Under the pieces are notes generated by a model. That model had not been told where the DNA came from. It did no database searches and saw only the letters and a program-made list of their open reading frames with translations. From Anaeromyxobacter oryzae (lineage in GTDB: Bacteria; Myxococcota; Myxococcia; Myxococcales; Anaeromyxobacteraceae), in assembly GCF_023169945.1 (NCBI RefSeq), contig NZ_AP025591.1, positions 1,386,501-1,450,500 on the forward strand: a stretch of DNA of 64,000 bases, read 5' to 3'. How positions within the stretch are numbered: the stretch's first letter is position 1; every line of letters begins with the position of its first letter. The position numbers and the translations under genes are program-made. Positions 35,901 through 43,630 of the stretch are shown here, piece by piece.

Positions 35901-36302
35901 CGGCAGCGCGCCGGCGGGCCGGAGCTCCGGGTGCGCGCCGAGCTCCTGGTGGACCTTCACCAGGCTCGGCTCGAGCGGCTCGTTCACCTTGAACCGGACG
36001 GTGATGAACCCCACCCCCGACCGGCTCGTGCTGTACAGGTACTCGACGCCGGGGATGCCCCAGAGCCGCCGCTCCAGCGGCGTCACGAGCTGGCTCTCGA
36101 CCTCGCCCGGCGTGGCGCCCGGGTAGGGCAGGATCACGTCCACCATCGGGACGACGATCTGCGGCTCCTCCTCGCGCGGCGTGAGGACGACCGCCAGGAC
36201 GCCGAGGAGGATCGACGCGACGATGATGACCGGGGTGAGCTTGGAGCGGAGGAACGGCCGCGCGACGCGGCCCGCGATCCCGAGCGGCGCCTCGCGCGTC
36301 AT
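32949..36302 (-). CDS. RND efflux permease (AcrB superfamily)
   Basis: 1117 residues. Typical 12-helix plan: N-terminal helix, large porter domain starting PREEEPQIVVPMVDVILPYPG, helix IV proton-relay FSIGILVDDAIVVVENI with its paired Asp, and a second repeat ending AEALR-type linker. Between the repeats lies a Pro/Asp-rich cytoplasmic loop. Inner-membrane proton-driven pump; substrate unclear. ATG overlaps the adaptor stop by four bases; upstream genes encode the adaptor and outer-membrane factor. Confidence 0.9.
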   Translation of the reverse strand: MTREAPLGIAGRVARPFLRSKLTPVIIVASILLGVLAVVLTPREEEPQIVVPMVDVILPYPGATPGEVESQLVTPLERRLWGIPGVEYLYSTSRSGVGFITVRFKVNEPLEPSLVKVHQELGAHPELRPAGALPPTVRALTIDDVPFLTVTLHAAEPLPAGALRTLAEEVARQLSDVPRTAQVGVVGGARRVIRVEPDPDRLRTLAVSVPELDGAVRSAQAQLPAGDLVADGRRVAVEARGFALSAAELGRVVVAVRGGRPIYVEDVARVVDGPEAEPPVVLTASKERPAFEQAASIVVAKRPGTNATELADAVIAKLGTLRGRLIPASVDATVTRNYGETAAEKSNELIEHLLIATLSVVALILLAMGWRSALVVAVAVPVTLALTLVLTYLNGYTLNRVTLFALIFSIGILVDDAIVVVENIHRHMYLPGPRRSFSRIVLDAVDEVGNPTILATVAVIAAILPMALVRGLMGPYMRPIPVGASVAMVFSLVIAFVVSPWAAIRIFKHEAHLPETDATGLHPGDPERDGPEPLQDLPSAHPETAPDGRLARADRRVIRWLLGSAKVRLGFLAAVGVLLLAAVALLGLGVVKVKMLPFDNKREFQVQLDLPAGTAREGALALGQKVARRLLQEPEVESVQVHSRVAAPFTFVGMVRHSFMRDAPEQVDLQVNLVAKGDRKASSHQLAVRVRPEIERLAAPDQARVKVVEIPPGPPVLATLVAEIYGPSAAERDRIAGQVRDAFRAVDGVVDVDSTLNPTTPQLLLAVDREKAALHGVQPAHVVQTLGAAGYGDTVGTFHGARGAAQVPVVLQLSTAARSRIETLLALTVPGARGPVPLSELVHVEAAREAPEIQHKNLMPVAYVTGDLAGAIESPLYALLALEKRMAGIRSDSGEVIPRFGLQHPSDTERPAIKWDGEWHITLEVFRDLGLAFAAVMLLIYVLMVGWFQSFTLPVVILAPIPLSLVGILPAHGLLGTFFTATSMIGFIAGAGIVVRNSIILVDFAELKLREGMPLAAAVEEAVLVRFRPMALTALAVIVGSAVMLADPIFQGLAVALMAGAVAATLLSRYAVPVLYFMLARRGRAAELQREGALARAEAEAEASALRAVATLHTNAG

Positions 36303-37309
36303 GGGAGCACCTCCACCGGCTGACCGTCCCGGAGCGCGCCGGGAGCGTCGACCACGACGTCGCCCGGCGCGAGGCCGGCCCGGACCGCGACGGCGTCCCC
36401 GGCCTGCTCGCCGACGGAGATCCACCGGAGCTCGGCGCGCCCGCCGCTCGCGACGAAGACGCCGGTGAGATCGCCCCGCTCGACGAGCGCGGTCCGCGGC
36501 AGCCAGGTCGCGGCGCCGCCGCCCTCGCCGACCGGGAGCACGAGCCGCGCGAAGTCGCCGGACCGCAGCTCGCCGTCCGCCTTCCGGACCTGCGCGCGCA
36601 GGCCCCGGCGGTGCGAGACCGGGTCGCCGCCCGGCGTGAGCGCGGTGACGACCGCCTCGCCGCGCACCGCGCCGGCCTGGAACGGTAGCGCGCTCCCCAC
36701 GGCGACGCCGCGCGCCTCCGCCTCGGAGAGGCTCGCGACGAGCTCGAGCGCCTTCCCCTCGAGCTCCAGCATGGGCTGGCCTGGGCCGACGAGATCCCCG
36801 GGCTCCACGCGGCGGGCCTGGACCGTGCCGTCGAACGGCGCGCGGACCTGCGTGTACGCCAGCGTGGCCCGCGCCGAGGCGACCGCCGCCTCGGCCTGGG
36901 ACCGCTGCGCGCCGGCCTGCTCGAGCTCCGACGGGGTCGCCGCCCGCGCCGCGGCGAGGGTGCGGATCCGGCGCTCGTGGGCCGACGCGGCGAAGAGCGC
37001 GCTCTCGGCGGCGCCGAGCGCGCCGCGCACGTCGTCGTCGGACAGCGAGACGAGGACCTGGCCCTCGCGGACGCGCTCGCCCTCGCGGACGTTCACGGCG
37101 CGCACGGTGGCGGCGACGCGCGTCGCGAGCGTGGCGCGGCGGACGGAGACGACGCTCGCGGGGACGAGCGCGCCGCCCCCGGCGGCGCCGGGCCGGACCG
37201 CCCGCACCCGCGCCGGCGCCGGCACCGGATCCGCGCCCTCGGCGCGCGCCTGGAGGGGGGCCGCGAGCACGAGCGCGAGCGCGGTGAGGGTCGAGAGAGA
37301 GCTCGTCAT
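36299..37309 (-). CDS. RND efflux periplasmic adaptor
   Basis: 336 residues with a signal peptide (ALALVLAAPLQARA). Membrane-fusion protein order: biotinyl-lipoyl half AATVRAVNVREGERVREGQVLVSL, short helical hairpin with ARAATPSELEQAGAQRSQAEAAV, second half YTQVRAPFDGTVQARRVEPGDLV, beta-barrel and membrane-proximal domains. Links the permease to the TolC-like protein. Both ends overlap neighbours by four bases. Confidence 0.9.
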   Translation of the reverse strand: MTSSLSTLTALALVLAAPLQARAEGADPVPAPARVRAVRPGAAGGGALVPASVVSVRRATLATRVAATVRAVNVREGERVREGQVLVSLSDDDVRGALGAAESALFAASAHERRIRTLAAARAATPSELEQAGAQRSQAEAAVASARATLAYTQVRAPFDGTVQARRVEPGDLVGPGQPMLELEGKALELVASLSEAEARGVAVGSALPFQAGAVRGEAVVTALTPGGDPVSHRRGLRAQVRKADGELRSGDFARLVLPVGEGGGAATWLPRTALVERGDLTGVFVASGGRAELRWISVGEQAGDAVAVRAGLAPGDVVVDAPGALRDGQPVEVLP

Positions 37310-38646
37310 GGCATCAGTCCTTCGATGGGGTGGTGGAGCGCGAGCGCGAGGCGCGCGCGCGCGAGGCGGGCCTCGACCCGGCTCGCGAGGAGGAGCGCGC
37401 GGGCGCCGGCGAGGCCGGCCTCGGCGTCCAGGACGTCGGTGAGCGGCAGCAGGCCCTCGCGGTGGCGCGCCGAGCGGAGCGTCCGGGCGGACTCGGAGGC
37501 CGCGACCGCCTCCTGCGCGGCGCGGACCCGCGCCGCGGCGGTGTCGACGGCGAGCCAGGCCTCGGAGACGTCGCGCGCCGCCTCCCGCTCGCGCCAGACG
37601 AGCGCGTCCGCCGCGGCCCGGGCGCGCGCCCGCGCGGCGCGCGTGCCCTCGGCGTCGCCGAGCGAGAGGTCCCAGCGCGCCATCACCCCGAACGTGGTCC
37701 ACGCGTTCCCGTGCGAGAGATCGCCCGTGCGCAGCCCCTCGGCGCTCGCCTGCAGGAACACGGAGGGCAGGAGCGCGCCGCGCGCCGCGGTGACGCCCGA
37801 CTCCGCGGCGTCCCGTCGGAGCCGCGCCGCCTCGAGATCCGGCCGGGCCGCGACGCTCGTCTCCTCCCGCGGCGGCAGCGGCGGCAGCGCCTCGATGGGG
37901 GTCGCCAGCTCCGCGGCGGCGACGTCGTCGCCGGCGATCAGCGCGAGCGCGGAGCGGACCGAGGCCCGGCGCTGCGCCGCGGCCGCACGCTCCGCCTCCG
38001 CCTGCGCGCGGAACGCGGACGCGCGCGCCAGGTCCGCGTCGAGCGCGAGCCCCTGCGCGTTCCGCTCGCGCACGAACCGCTCCGTCTCGGTCGCGTGCGC
38101 GAGGAGATCGTCGGCGTACCGGAGCCCCTCGTCCGCTGCCTGCGCGCCGAAGTAAGCCTCGACGACGGACGCCGCCATCTCCATGCGGCGCCTCGTATGA
38201 TCCGCGGCCTCCGCGTTCGCGGCCGCGCCGGCCGCCCGCTGCCCCGCGACCAGGCGGCCTCCCGCGTACACCGGCACGGACAGCGTCGCGCCCGCGCCCC
38301 ACGCCCCGATCGCGGCGGGGTCGTTCAGGCGCGCCGGGTCGAAGTCCGCGGCCGTGATCTGGCCCTGATCGAGCTTCAGTCCGAACGCCATCATGGGCTC
38401 GTCGGTCCTGACGCCGCGCGCCGCGAGGGACAGCGTCGGCAGGCGGGCGTCGCGGGCGCGGGCGGCGTCGGCGCGCGCCGCCTCGACCTGAGAGGCGGAG
38501 GCGCGGAGCGCGGGGTTGCCGCTCCATGCGGCGCGGATCGCCTCCTCGATGGTGACGGGCGCGGCGTGGACGAGCGAGGGAGCGAGCGCCGCGGCGAGCA
38601 ACGCCGCGCGCGCGAGGTGACGGGTGGTGGCGGTCCGGTCGGTCAC
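37306..38646 (-). CDS. TolC-family outer-membrane efflux protein
   Basis: 446 residues from GTG with a signal peptide ending LVHAAPV. Two outer-membrane efflux protein repeats, each starting with the pattern TIEEAIRAAWSGNPALRASASQ, then a barrel part (GATLSVPVYAGGRLVAGQ), ending near LALALHHPIEGLMP. First gene of the minus-strand RND operon, divergent from the sigma factor at 38828. Confidence 0.88.
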   Translation of the reverse strand: MTDRTATTRHLARAALLAAALAPSLVHAAPVTIEEAIRAAWSGNPALRASASQVEAARADAARARDARLPTLSLAARGVRTDEPMMAFGLKLDQGQITAADFDPARLNDPAAIGAWGAGATLSVPVYAGGRLVAGQRAAGAAANAEAADHTRRRMEMAASVVEAYFGAQAADEGLRYADDLLAHATETERFVRERNAQGLALDADLARASAFRAQAEAERAAAAQRRASVRSALALIAGDDVAAAELATPIEALPPLPPREETSVAARPDLEAARLRRDAAESGVTAARGALLPSVFLQASAEGLRTGDLSHGNAWTTFGVMARWDLSLGDAEGTRAARARARAAADALVWREREAARDVSEAWLAVDTAAARVRAAQEAVAASESARTLRSARHREGLLPLTDVLDAEAGLAGARALLLASRVEARLARARLALALHHPIEGLMP

Positions 38647-38747
38647 GGGCGATACGAGCCGCGACGAGCCGGAACGTTTCCGTGCGGCCCCGCTGCGCCC
38701 GCGCCCGAACCGATCTCCGCGACGCGGGCTCTCGCCCCGGTCGCGCC

Positions 38748-38762
38748 CGTCGTGCGACGACG
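38748..38762. promoter_or_regulatory. Inverted repeat between TolC and sigma genes
   Basis: Arms CGTCGT and ACGACG around GCG, 65 bases before the sigma factor ATG, in the 181-base divergent region. A GGAACGTTTCC sequence at 38671-38681 resembles ECF -35 elements. Both are candidate regulatory sites only. Confidence 0.25.
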
Positions 38763-38827
38763 CGCCGCGACCGGTGGAGCCCCTCGCCCCCCTGGTGCGT
38801 ACGCCCCACCTGCGTTACGGATGAGGT

Positions 38828-39664
38828 ATGAGCGAGACGGATCAGCAGCTGGTCGCGGCGGCCCGGAATGGGGACCGCGCAGCGCTGGAGAAGCTCCTCC
38901 GGAACCACGAGGGCGCCGTGTTCCGCTTCGGCATGAAGATGTGCCGCGAGCAGGAGGACGCGAAGGACGTCCTCCAGGAGACGCTGCTCGCCGCTGCGCG
39001 GACGCTGCCGGAGTTTCGCGGCGCGTCCTCGGTCTCGACGTGGCTCTACACGATCGCCCGGAGCTTCTGCATCAAGAAGCGGCGCACGAGCAAGTTCGCC
39101 CCCGAGCAGGTTCACTCGCTCGACGCGGACCCCGAGGCGGTCGCGGCGGTGCGCGATCAGCGGCGCGGCCCGGAGGAGGCCTTCGCCGGCCGGCAGCTCC
39201 GCGAGGCGCTCGACGCGGCGATCGGCGCGCTCGAGCCCATGTACCGCGAGGTCCTGGTGCTCCGCGACGTGGAGGGGCTCTCCGCCCCCGAGGTCGCCGA
39301 GGTGCTCGGGATCAGCGTGGAGGCCGTGAAGAGCCGGCTGCACCGGGCGCGGGTCGCCGTGCGCGAGCAGCTCGCGCCGGTCCTCGAGCCCACGGACGCG
39401 GCAGGGACGCCCGCGCCGGCGCCCGAGGGGTGCCGGGACGTGGTCGCGATGTTCTCGCGCCGGCTCGAGGGCGAGATCGACGAGGCGGCCTGCGCCGAGC
39501 TCCAGGAGCACCTCGAGCGGTGCGACGCCTGCCGCGGTCGGTGCGAGGCGCTGCGGCAGACGCTCGCGACGTGCCGGCAGCTCGGCGCGGCCCCGGTGCC
39601 CGCGCCGGTGGAGCGCTCCGTTCGCGAGGCGCTCCGGCGCTTCCTGGCGTCCGAGCGGGCTTGA
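38828..39664 (+). CDS. ECF sigma factor with fused C-terminal zinc finger
   Basis: 278 residues. Region 2 includes VLQETLLAAARTLPEFRG and STWLYTIARSFCIKKRR; region 4 includes YREVLVLRDVEGLSAPEVAEVLGISVEAVKSRLHRAR. An extra tail of about 90 residues carries a zf-HC2-like site H228, C232, C235 (HLERCDAC) with C222 nearby, normally found in anti-sigma factors. The fused zinc module may sense thiol oxidation or metals. Divergent from the efflux operon. Confidence 0.85.
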   Translation: MSETDQQLVAAARNGDRAALEKLLRNHEGAVFRFGMKMCREQEDAKDVLQETLLAAARTLPEFRGASSVSTWLYTIARSFCIKKRRTSKFAPEQVHSLDADPEAVAAVRDQRRGPEEAFAGRQLREALDAAIGALEPMYREVLVLRDVEGLSAPEVAEVLGISVEAVKSRLHRARVAVREQLAPVLEPTDAAGTPAPAPEGCRDVVAMFSRRLEGEIDEAACAELQEHLERCDACRGRCEALRQTLATCRQLGAAPVPAPVERSVREALRRFLASERA

Positions 39665-39687
39665 GGCGCCGCACCCGGCCGCGCGCC

Positions 39688-39900
39688 TCACGCGCGGCCG
39701 CTCGGGCTGCGCAGCGCGGAGAGCTGGTGCAGGGCGCCGACGACGAGCGCCAGCTCCAGCGCGACGCGGGCGCACGCGGCGCACGCCGCGAGGTGGAGCG
39801 TCACGTGCGCGCGCTCGTCCGGGCCGAGCTCGCGGTCGAGGTACTCCGAGAGCTGCGAGCGGACGGCCTCGCACGCGCCGGCAGGCTGGAACGCGAGCAT
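39688..39900 (-). CDS. Stand-alone zf-HC2 zinc-finger protein
   Basis: 70 residues. H36, C40, C43 (HLAACAAC) plus C10 form a putative zinc site; start MLAFQPAGACEAVRSQLSEYLDREL matches the anti-sigma zinc-finger pattern. A hydrophobic tail ALELALVVGALHQLSAL follows, too short to be a sure membrane helix. It is tail-to-tail with the sigma factor gene and may regulate it. Gap to the rhodanese gene, 39901-40021, is GC-rich with no gene. Confidence 0.7.
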   Translation of the reverse strand: MLAFQPAGACEAVRSQLSEYLDRELGPDERAHVTLHLAACAACARVALELALVVGALHQLSALRSPSGRA

Positions 39901-40021
39901 CGCGGACCTCCCTCAACGTGGGACGTGTGCCCGGTGCGAGCCGGGGCGCCGCGCTCCGGTTCGGCACCGCGGGGCCGCCGGCGCCGGCCCGCGGGCCGCG
40001 AGGCGCGCCGGCCGCTCGCCG

Positions 40022-40408
40022 TCAGCCCCTCACGACCGGATACCCGCGGCTCAGCCAGTCCGGCATGCCGGCCTGGTAGACGAGCACGTTGCGGTAGCCG
40101 AGCGCGACGGCCGCGACCGCGGCCGAGCGGGAGAGGCTTCAACCCATGCCGCGGCAGTAGAAGACGACCGGCGTCGCCCGGTCGCGCGGCAGCGCCGCGG
40201 ACTGCGCCGTGATCCGGTCCGCGGGGATCCCGAGCGCGCCCGGGATGTGGGCCTCCGCGTACTCCTGCGGCGAGCGCACGTCGACGACGACGGCCCTCCC
40301 GCCGACGAGCAGCGCGTGCACCTCGGGCGCGTCCACCACCCTGAACTCGGCCGGAGCGTTCACCGGCGCGGCCGCGAGCAGCACCGCGATCGTCGTCGAC
40401 AGGACCAT
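40022..40408 (-). CDS. Rhodanese-like protein with in-frame UGA, probable selenoprotein
   Basis: Read through the TGA at 40139-40141, the gene encodes 128 residues. A signal-like N-terminus (STTIAVLLAAAPVNA) precedes VVDVRSPQEYAEAHIPGALGI, active-site VFYCRGMG with C85, then Sec at residue 90, then SLSRSAAVAAVALGYRNVLV, YQAGMPDWL and GYPVV, all in the same frame and typical of the rhodanese C-terminal half. The UGA falls where some family members have a second Cys (YCxGxxC). GAGGAGGGACCC precedes the ATG. A conventional reading stops it at 89 residues, losing the fold. Sulfur or selenium transfer in the periplasm is likely; sequencing error or pseudogene is less likely. Confidence 0.8.
40096..40138 (-). 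promoter_or_regulatory. Candidate bacterial SECIS hairpin
   Basis: Immediately after the UGA on the minus strand, seven-base arms CGGCCGC (40125-40119) and GCGGCCG (40114-40108) enclose loop GGUC. The loop begins 20 bases after the UGA, and its first base is G, both as expected for a bSECIS element. A lower stem AGCC (40138-40135) with GGCU (40099-40096) closes the structure at the UGA. Confidence 0.7.
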
Positions 40409-40546
40409 GGGTCCCTCCTCGGGCCGCGCGACGGCGCGGCGCGACGGTGGGAGCCCGGCGGGGTCGCCGAGGTTCGCGTGCGCCCCCGCGCCAGCGCCGA
40501 ATCCTTCCGCTTCCTCGTGGCTCCCTGGAGAGGGAGACTCCTCCAC

Positions 40547-41200
40547 GTGGCCCTTCCCGGTGATCCCCCGCCTCCGGCGGACCTCCAGCGCGCGCTCGAG
40601 ACGCGCTACGGCGCCCTCGCGGCGACGACGCAGTCGCTGTCGTGCGGCAGCGTGCTCGAGCTCGCGGCGCTCCGGGACGGCGAGACCGTCGTCGACCTCG
40701 GGTGCGGGCGCGGGGGCGACGTGCTCCGCGCCGCGGCGGCGGTCGGCGACCGCGGCGTCGCGATCGGCGTCGACTCGAGCCCCGCGATGATCGCCGCGGC
40801 GCGCGCGCCTTCAGCGGACCGCCACCGCATCCGCTTCCTGCTCGGGGATCTCGCCGCGGTCCCCCTCCCCGACGGGGCCGCCGACGCCGTGGTCTCGAGC
40901 TGCGCCATCAACCACGCTCCGGACAAGCCGGCGGTGTACCGCGAGATCCGGCGCCTGCTCCGGCCCGGTGGACGGTTCGTCGTCGCGGACGTCGTCTCCG
41001 AGCGCCCCCTGCCTGACGCGGTCCGCGGCGATCCCGCCGCCTGGGCGGCGTGCTACGGCGGCGCGATCCCCGAGGCCGACTACCTCGCGGCGATCGCGGG
41101 CGCGGGCCTCGCGGACGTGTCCGTCCTCCGGCGCTCGGCGCCGTACGAGCGCGGCGGGGTCCGCATCCTCTCCATCACCGTCGCGGGCATGCGCCCGTAG
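40547..41200 (+). CDS. ArsM-like SAM methyltransferase
   Basis: 217 residues from GTG 40547 (GTG at 40517 is an alternative). Motif I VVDLGCGRGGDVLRAAAAVG, IGVDSSPAMIAAAR and LLRPGGRFVVADV define the fold. Three cysteines outside motif I, C33 (SLSCGS), C119 (SSCAINHAPDK) and C169 (AACYGGAI), sit in the same contexts as the three As(III)-binding cysteines of ArsM; the 119-169 spacing of 50 equals that of the algal ArsM pair. It may methylate arsenic or another thiophilic element. First gene of the cluster, divergent from the Sec-rhodanese. Confidence 0.75.
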   Translation: MALPGDPPPPADLQRALETRYGALAATTQSLSCGSVLELAALRDGETVVDLGCGRGGDVLRAAAAVGDRGVAIGVDSSPAMIAAARAPSADRHRIRFLLGDLAAVPLPDGAADAVVSSCAINHAPDKPAVYREIRRLLRPGGRFVVADVVSERPLPDAVRGDPAAWAACYGGAIPEADYLAAIAGAGLADVSVLRRSAPYERGGVRILSITVAGMRP

Positions 41201-41217
41201 CGGCTCCCGAGGTCTCG

Positions 41218-42570
41218 ATGCGGCTCTCGCGGTCCACCATCGTCGCGCCGATCCCCGGGACCGCCCGGGCGCTCCTCGTCCAGCCGCTCTCGGGCCAGGC
41301 CGCGGTCGTCGCCGCCGAGGACGCGGCCGCGCTCGCCGGGCTCGCCGGCGGCGGCGCGCTCCCGCCAGCCTTGCCGGAGGAGACGCTGCGGGCGGCCGCG
41401 TTCGTCGTCGACTCGGAGGACGAGGACCGCGCGCTCGAGGCGCGGGCGCGGGCCGACTGGGCGATGGAGGCGGCCCGGACACCCACGCAGCTCGTCGTCG
41501 TCCCGGGCTTCGGCTGCAACCTCGCCTGCACCTACTGCTACCAGGAGCCGTTCGATCCGGCCGCCCGCGCGCTCGTCGCGCCCGAGGTGATCGACGCGTT
41601 CTTCGCGTACGTCGACGCGCGGCACGCGGCCGACGCGCCGCGGCCGTACGTGACGCTGTTCGGCGGCGAGCCGCTCCGGGACACCCCGGCCCACCACGAC
41701 CGGATCGGGAGGTACCTCGACGGCGCGGCGCGGCGCGGCCTCGAGATCGCCGTCGTGACGAACGGCTTCGATCTGGAGGCGTTCCTCCCGGCGCTCGCCG
41801 CCGGACCGGTGAAGGAGGTGCAGGTCACGCTCGACGGCCCCCGGCCCGTCCACGACGCCCGCCGCCCCCACGCGAGCGGCGGCGGCACCTTCGACCGCGT
41901 GGTCGCCGGGATCGAGGGGCTCGTGGCCGCGGGGATCCCGGTGAACCTCCGGGTGGTGGCCGATCGCCGGAACCTCCCCGCGCTGCCCGCCCTCGCCGAG
42001 CTCGCCGCGGCGAAGGGGTGGCTCGAGCTGCCGGCCTCCCGGTTCAAGACGCAGGTCGGCCGCAACTACGAGCTGTTCGGCTGCGCGTCGCGGCAGCGCC
42101 GCGAGGACCTCTTCGATCGCGTCGAGCTGTGGGCGCGGTACCTCGAGCTCGCCGAGGCGCACCCCATCCTCCGGAGGTTCCACCGGCCGCGGTTCCACGG
42201 CCTCGGCCACCTCGCCGAGACGGGCGAGCTCCCGGCGCCGAACTTCGACGCCTGCCCCGCGACGAAGAAGGAGTGGGCGTTCGGACCGGACGGGAGCGTC
42301 TACGGCTGCACCGCGACCGTCGGCCACCCCGCCCACGTGCTCGGCCGCTTCCACCCGGAGATCGTCCTCGACAAGGCGGCGATCGGCGCGTGGCGGAACC
42401 GGAGCACGCTCACCATCCCGCGCTGCCGCGCCTGCGCTCTCGCGCCGGTCTGTGGCGGCGGGTGCGGCGCCATCGCCTGGGATCAGGCCGCGACGCCGCT
42501 CGCGCCGGACTGCCGGCCCGTCGTGGAGCTGTACGGGATCGGCGCGCGGTACCACGGCCTCGACACATGA
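41218..42570 (+). CDS. Radical SAM/SPASM-domain enzyme
   Basis: 450 residues. Radical SAM CxxxCxxC at C100, C104, C107 (CNLACTYCY), GGEPL as TLFGGEPLRD, and a full SPASM end: CPATKKEWAFGPDGSVYGC, then CRACALAPVCGGGC and a last Cys in LAPDCRP, enough for two auxiliary clusters. SPASM enzymes usually modify peptides or proteins. The N-terminal 95 residues precede the barrel and may be a recognition domain. 17 bases after the methyltransferase, overlapping DUF5714 by four. Substrate unknown; small Cys-rich products downstream are candidates. Confidence 0.85.
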   Translation: MRLSRSTIVAPIPGTARALLVQPLSGQAAVVAAEDAAALAGLAGGGALPPALPEETLRAAAFVVDSEDEDRALEARARADWAMEAARTPTQLVVVPGFGCNLACTYCYQEPFDPAARALVAPEVIDAFFAYVDARHAADAPRPYVTLFGGEPLRDTPAHHDRIGRYLDGAARRGLEIAVVTNGFDLEAFLPALAAGPVKEVQVTLDGPRPVHDARRPHASGGGTFDRVVAGIEGLVAAGIPVNLRVVADRRNLPALPALAELAAAKGWLELPASRFKTQVGRNYELFGCASRQRREDLFDRVELWARYLELAEAHPILRRFHRPRFHGLGHLAETGELPAPNFDACPATKKEWAFGPDGSVYGCTATVGHPAHVLGRFHPEIVLDKAAIGAWRNRSTLTIPRCRACALAPVCGGGCGAIAWDQAATPLAPDCRPVVELYGIGARYHGLDT

Positions 42571-43289
42571 GCCTCCTCGCGCCGGAGCATCGCAGCGGGT
42601 GCCTCGTGTGCGGGGCGGCGCTCGAGTACCTCGCGGCCGCCGAGCCGATGGCGTGCGTGGGCTGCGGCGCGCCCGCCCTGAGCACCGCGCGCTGCCGCGC
42701 CGGGCACTTCGTGTGCGACACCTGCCACTCCGCGTCCGCGAAGGACGTGATCGAGCGGGCCTGCGCCGGGACGGCGAGCACCGACCCGCTCGCGATCTCC
42801 CGCGAGCTGATGCGACACCCGAAGCTGAAGATGCACGGGCCGGAGCACCACCTCCTCGTCCCCGCCGCCTTCCTCGCGGCGCTCGCCAACGCGCGCGGCG
42901 AGCCCGGCGAGAAGCCCCGCCTCGTCGCCGAGGCACGCCGGCGCTCGGATCCCGTCGCGGGCGGCTTCTGCGGGTTCCAGGGCGCGTGCGGCGCGGCCAT
43001 CGGCGCCGGCATCGCCGTGAGCCTCGCGACCGGCGCGACGCCGCTCTCGACGCAGCCCTGGCGCCTCGCCAACGCCGCCACGGCCCGGGCGCTCGACGTC
43101 GTTTCCCGCGTGGGCGGCCCCCGCTGCTGCAAGCGCGACACCTGGCTCGTGCTCCTCGCCCTCGTCCGCTTCGCGCGCGAGCACCTCGGGGTCGCGCTCG
43201 GCGGGCGCGGCGAGCCGTGCACGTTCGGCGGCCTGAACGCGGAGTGCCTCGCGGACCGGTGTCCGTTCCACCCGCGCCCGGCGCGCTGA
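42567..43289 (+). CDS. DUF5714 family Cys-rich protein
   Basis: 240 residues. N-terminal metal-site pairs (CLVCG, CVGCG, CRAGHFVCDTCH) are followed by the DUF5714 core: ELMRHPKLKMHGPEHHLLVPAAFLAAL, GGFCGFQGACGAAIGAGIAVSLATGATPLS, VGGPRCCKRDTWLVLLAL and a final CLADRCPF. Typical of anaerobes and methanogens, where similar proteins lie by methyltransferase and radical SAM genes. Function undescribed to my knowledge. ATG overlaps the SPASM enzyme stop. Confidence 0.85.
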   Translation: MSLLAPEHRSGCLVCGAALEYLAAAEPMACVGCGAPALSTARCRAGHFVCDTCHSASAKDVIERACAGTASTDPLAISRELMRHPKLKMHGPEHHLLVPAAFLAALANARGEPGEKPRLVAEARRRSDPVAGGFCGFQGACGAAIGAGIAVSLATGATPLSTQPWRLANAATARALDVVSRVGGPRCCKRDTWLVLLALVRFAREHLGVALGGRGEPCTFGGLNAECLADRCPFHPRPAR

Positions 43290-43433
43290 GCCCTCGCCGC
43301 GGCGTCCCGACGCCCGATCGGCCCCTGGGTGCCTCCTCGTGGCCCGGTGCGGCGCCGTGCCGCGAACCCGATCTCTCCCGGACGGCTCGTACCGGACGGC
43401 GCGAGGATCGTCGGCACCTTCCTGGAGGAGACC

Positions 43434-43619
43434 ATGACTTCCCTCGCTGGACCGATGCATCTGGACCTGTCCGCCAAGGAGGTCCGGATCCTGGTGCAGT
43501 CGCTCGGCAACTGCCTCGCGACCTGCCAGACCCACGCGGTGAAGCCCGACGCACCGTGCGAGGACTGCGATGCGGCGCGCGCCCTGAAGCAGAAGCTCGA
43601 GTCCCACCTCGAACGATGA
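43434..43619 (+). CDS. Small helical four-Cys protein
   Basis: 61 residues. Two predicted helices (LSAKEVRILVQSLGN and ARALKQKLESHLER) join through a segment holding four cysteines, CLATC and [16 protein letters not shown] precedes the ATG. Family not recognised; could be a metal carrier or a substrate of the upstream radical SAM enzyme. The 144-base gap after DUF5714 leaves room for its own promoter. Confidence 0.65.
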   Translation: MTSLAGPMHLDLSAKEVRILVQSLGNCLATCQTHAVKPDAPCEDCDAARALKQKLESHLER

Positions 43620-43630
43620 AGGAGAGCGCG

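Noticed and set aside
40022-40408. Rhodanese interruption as a nonsense mutation or pseudogene
   Set aside because: The downstream frame is intact with family motifs and normal codon use, there is a bSECIS-like hairpin at the right distance, and the ribosome binding site is strong. Selenocysteine explains all of this; pseudogene remains a fallback.
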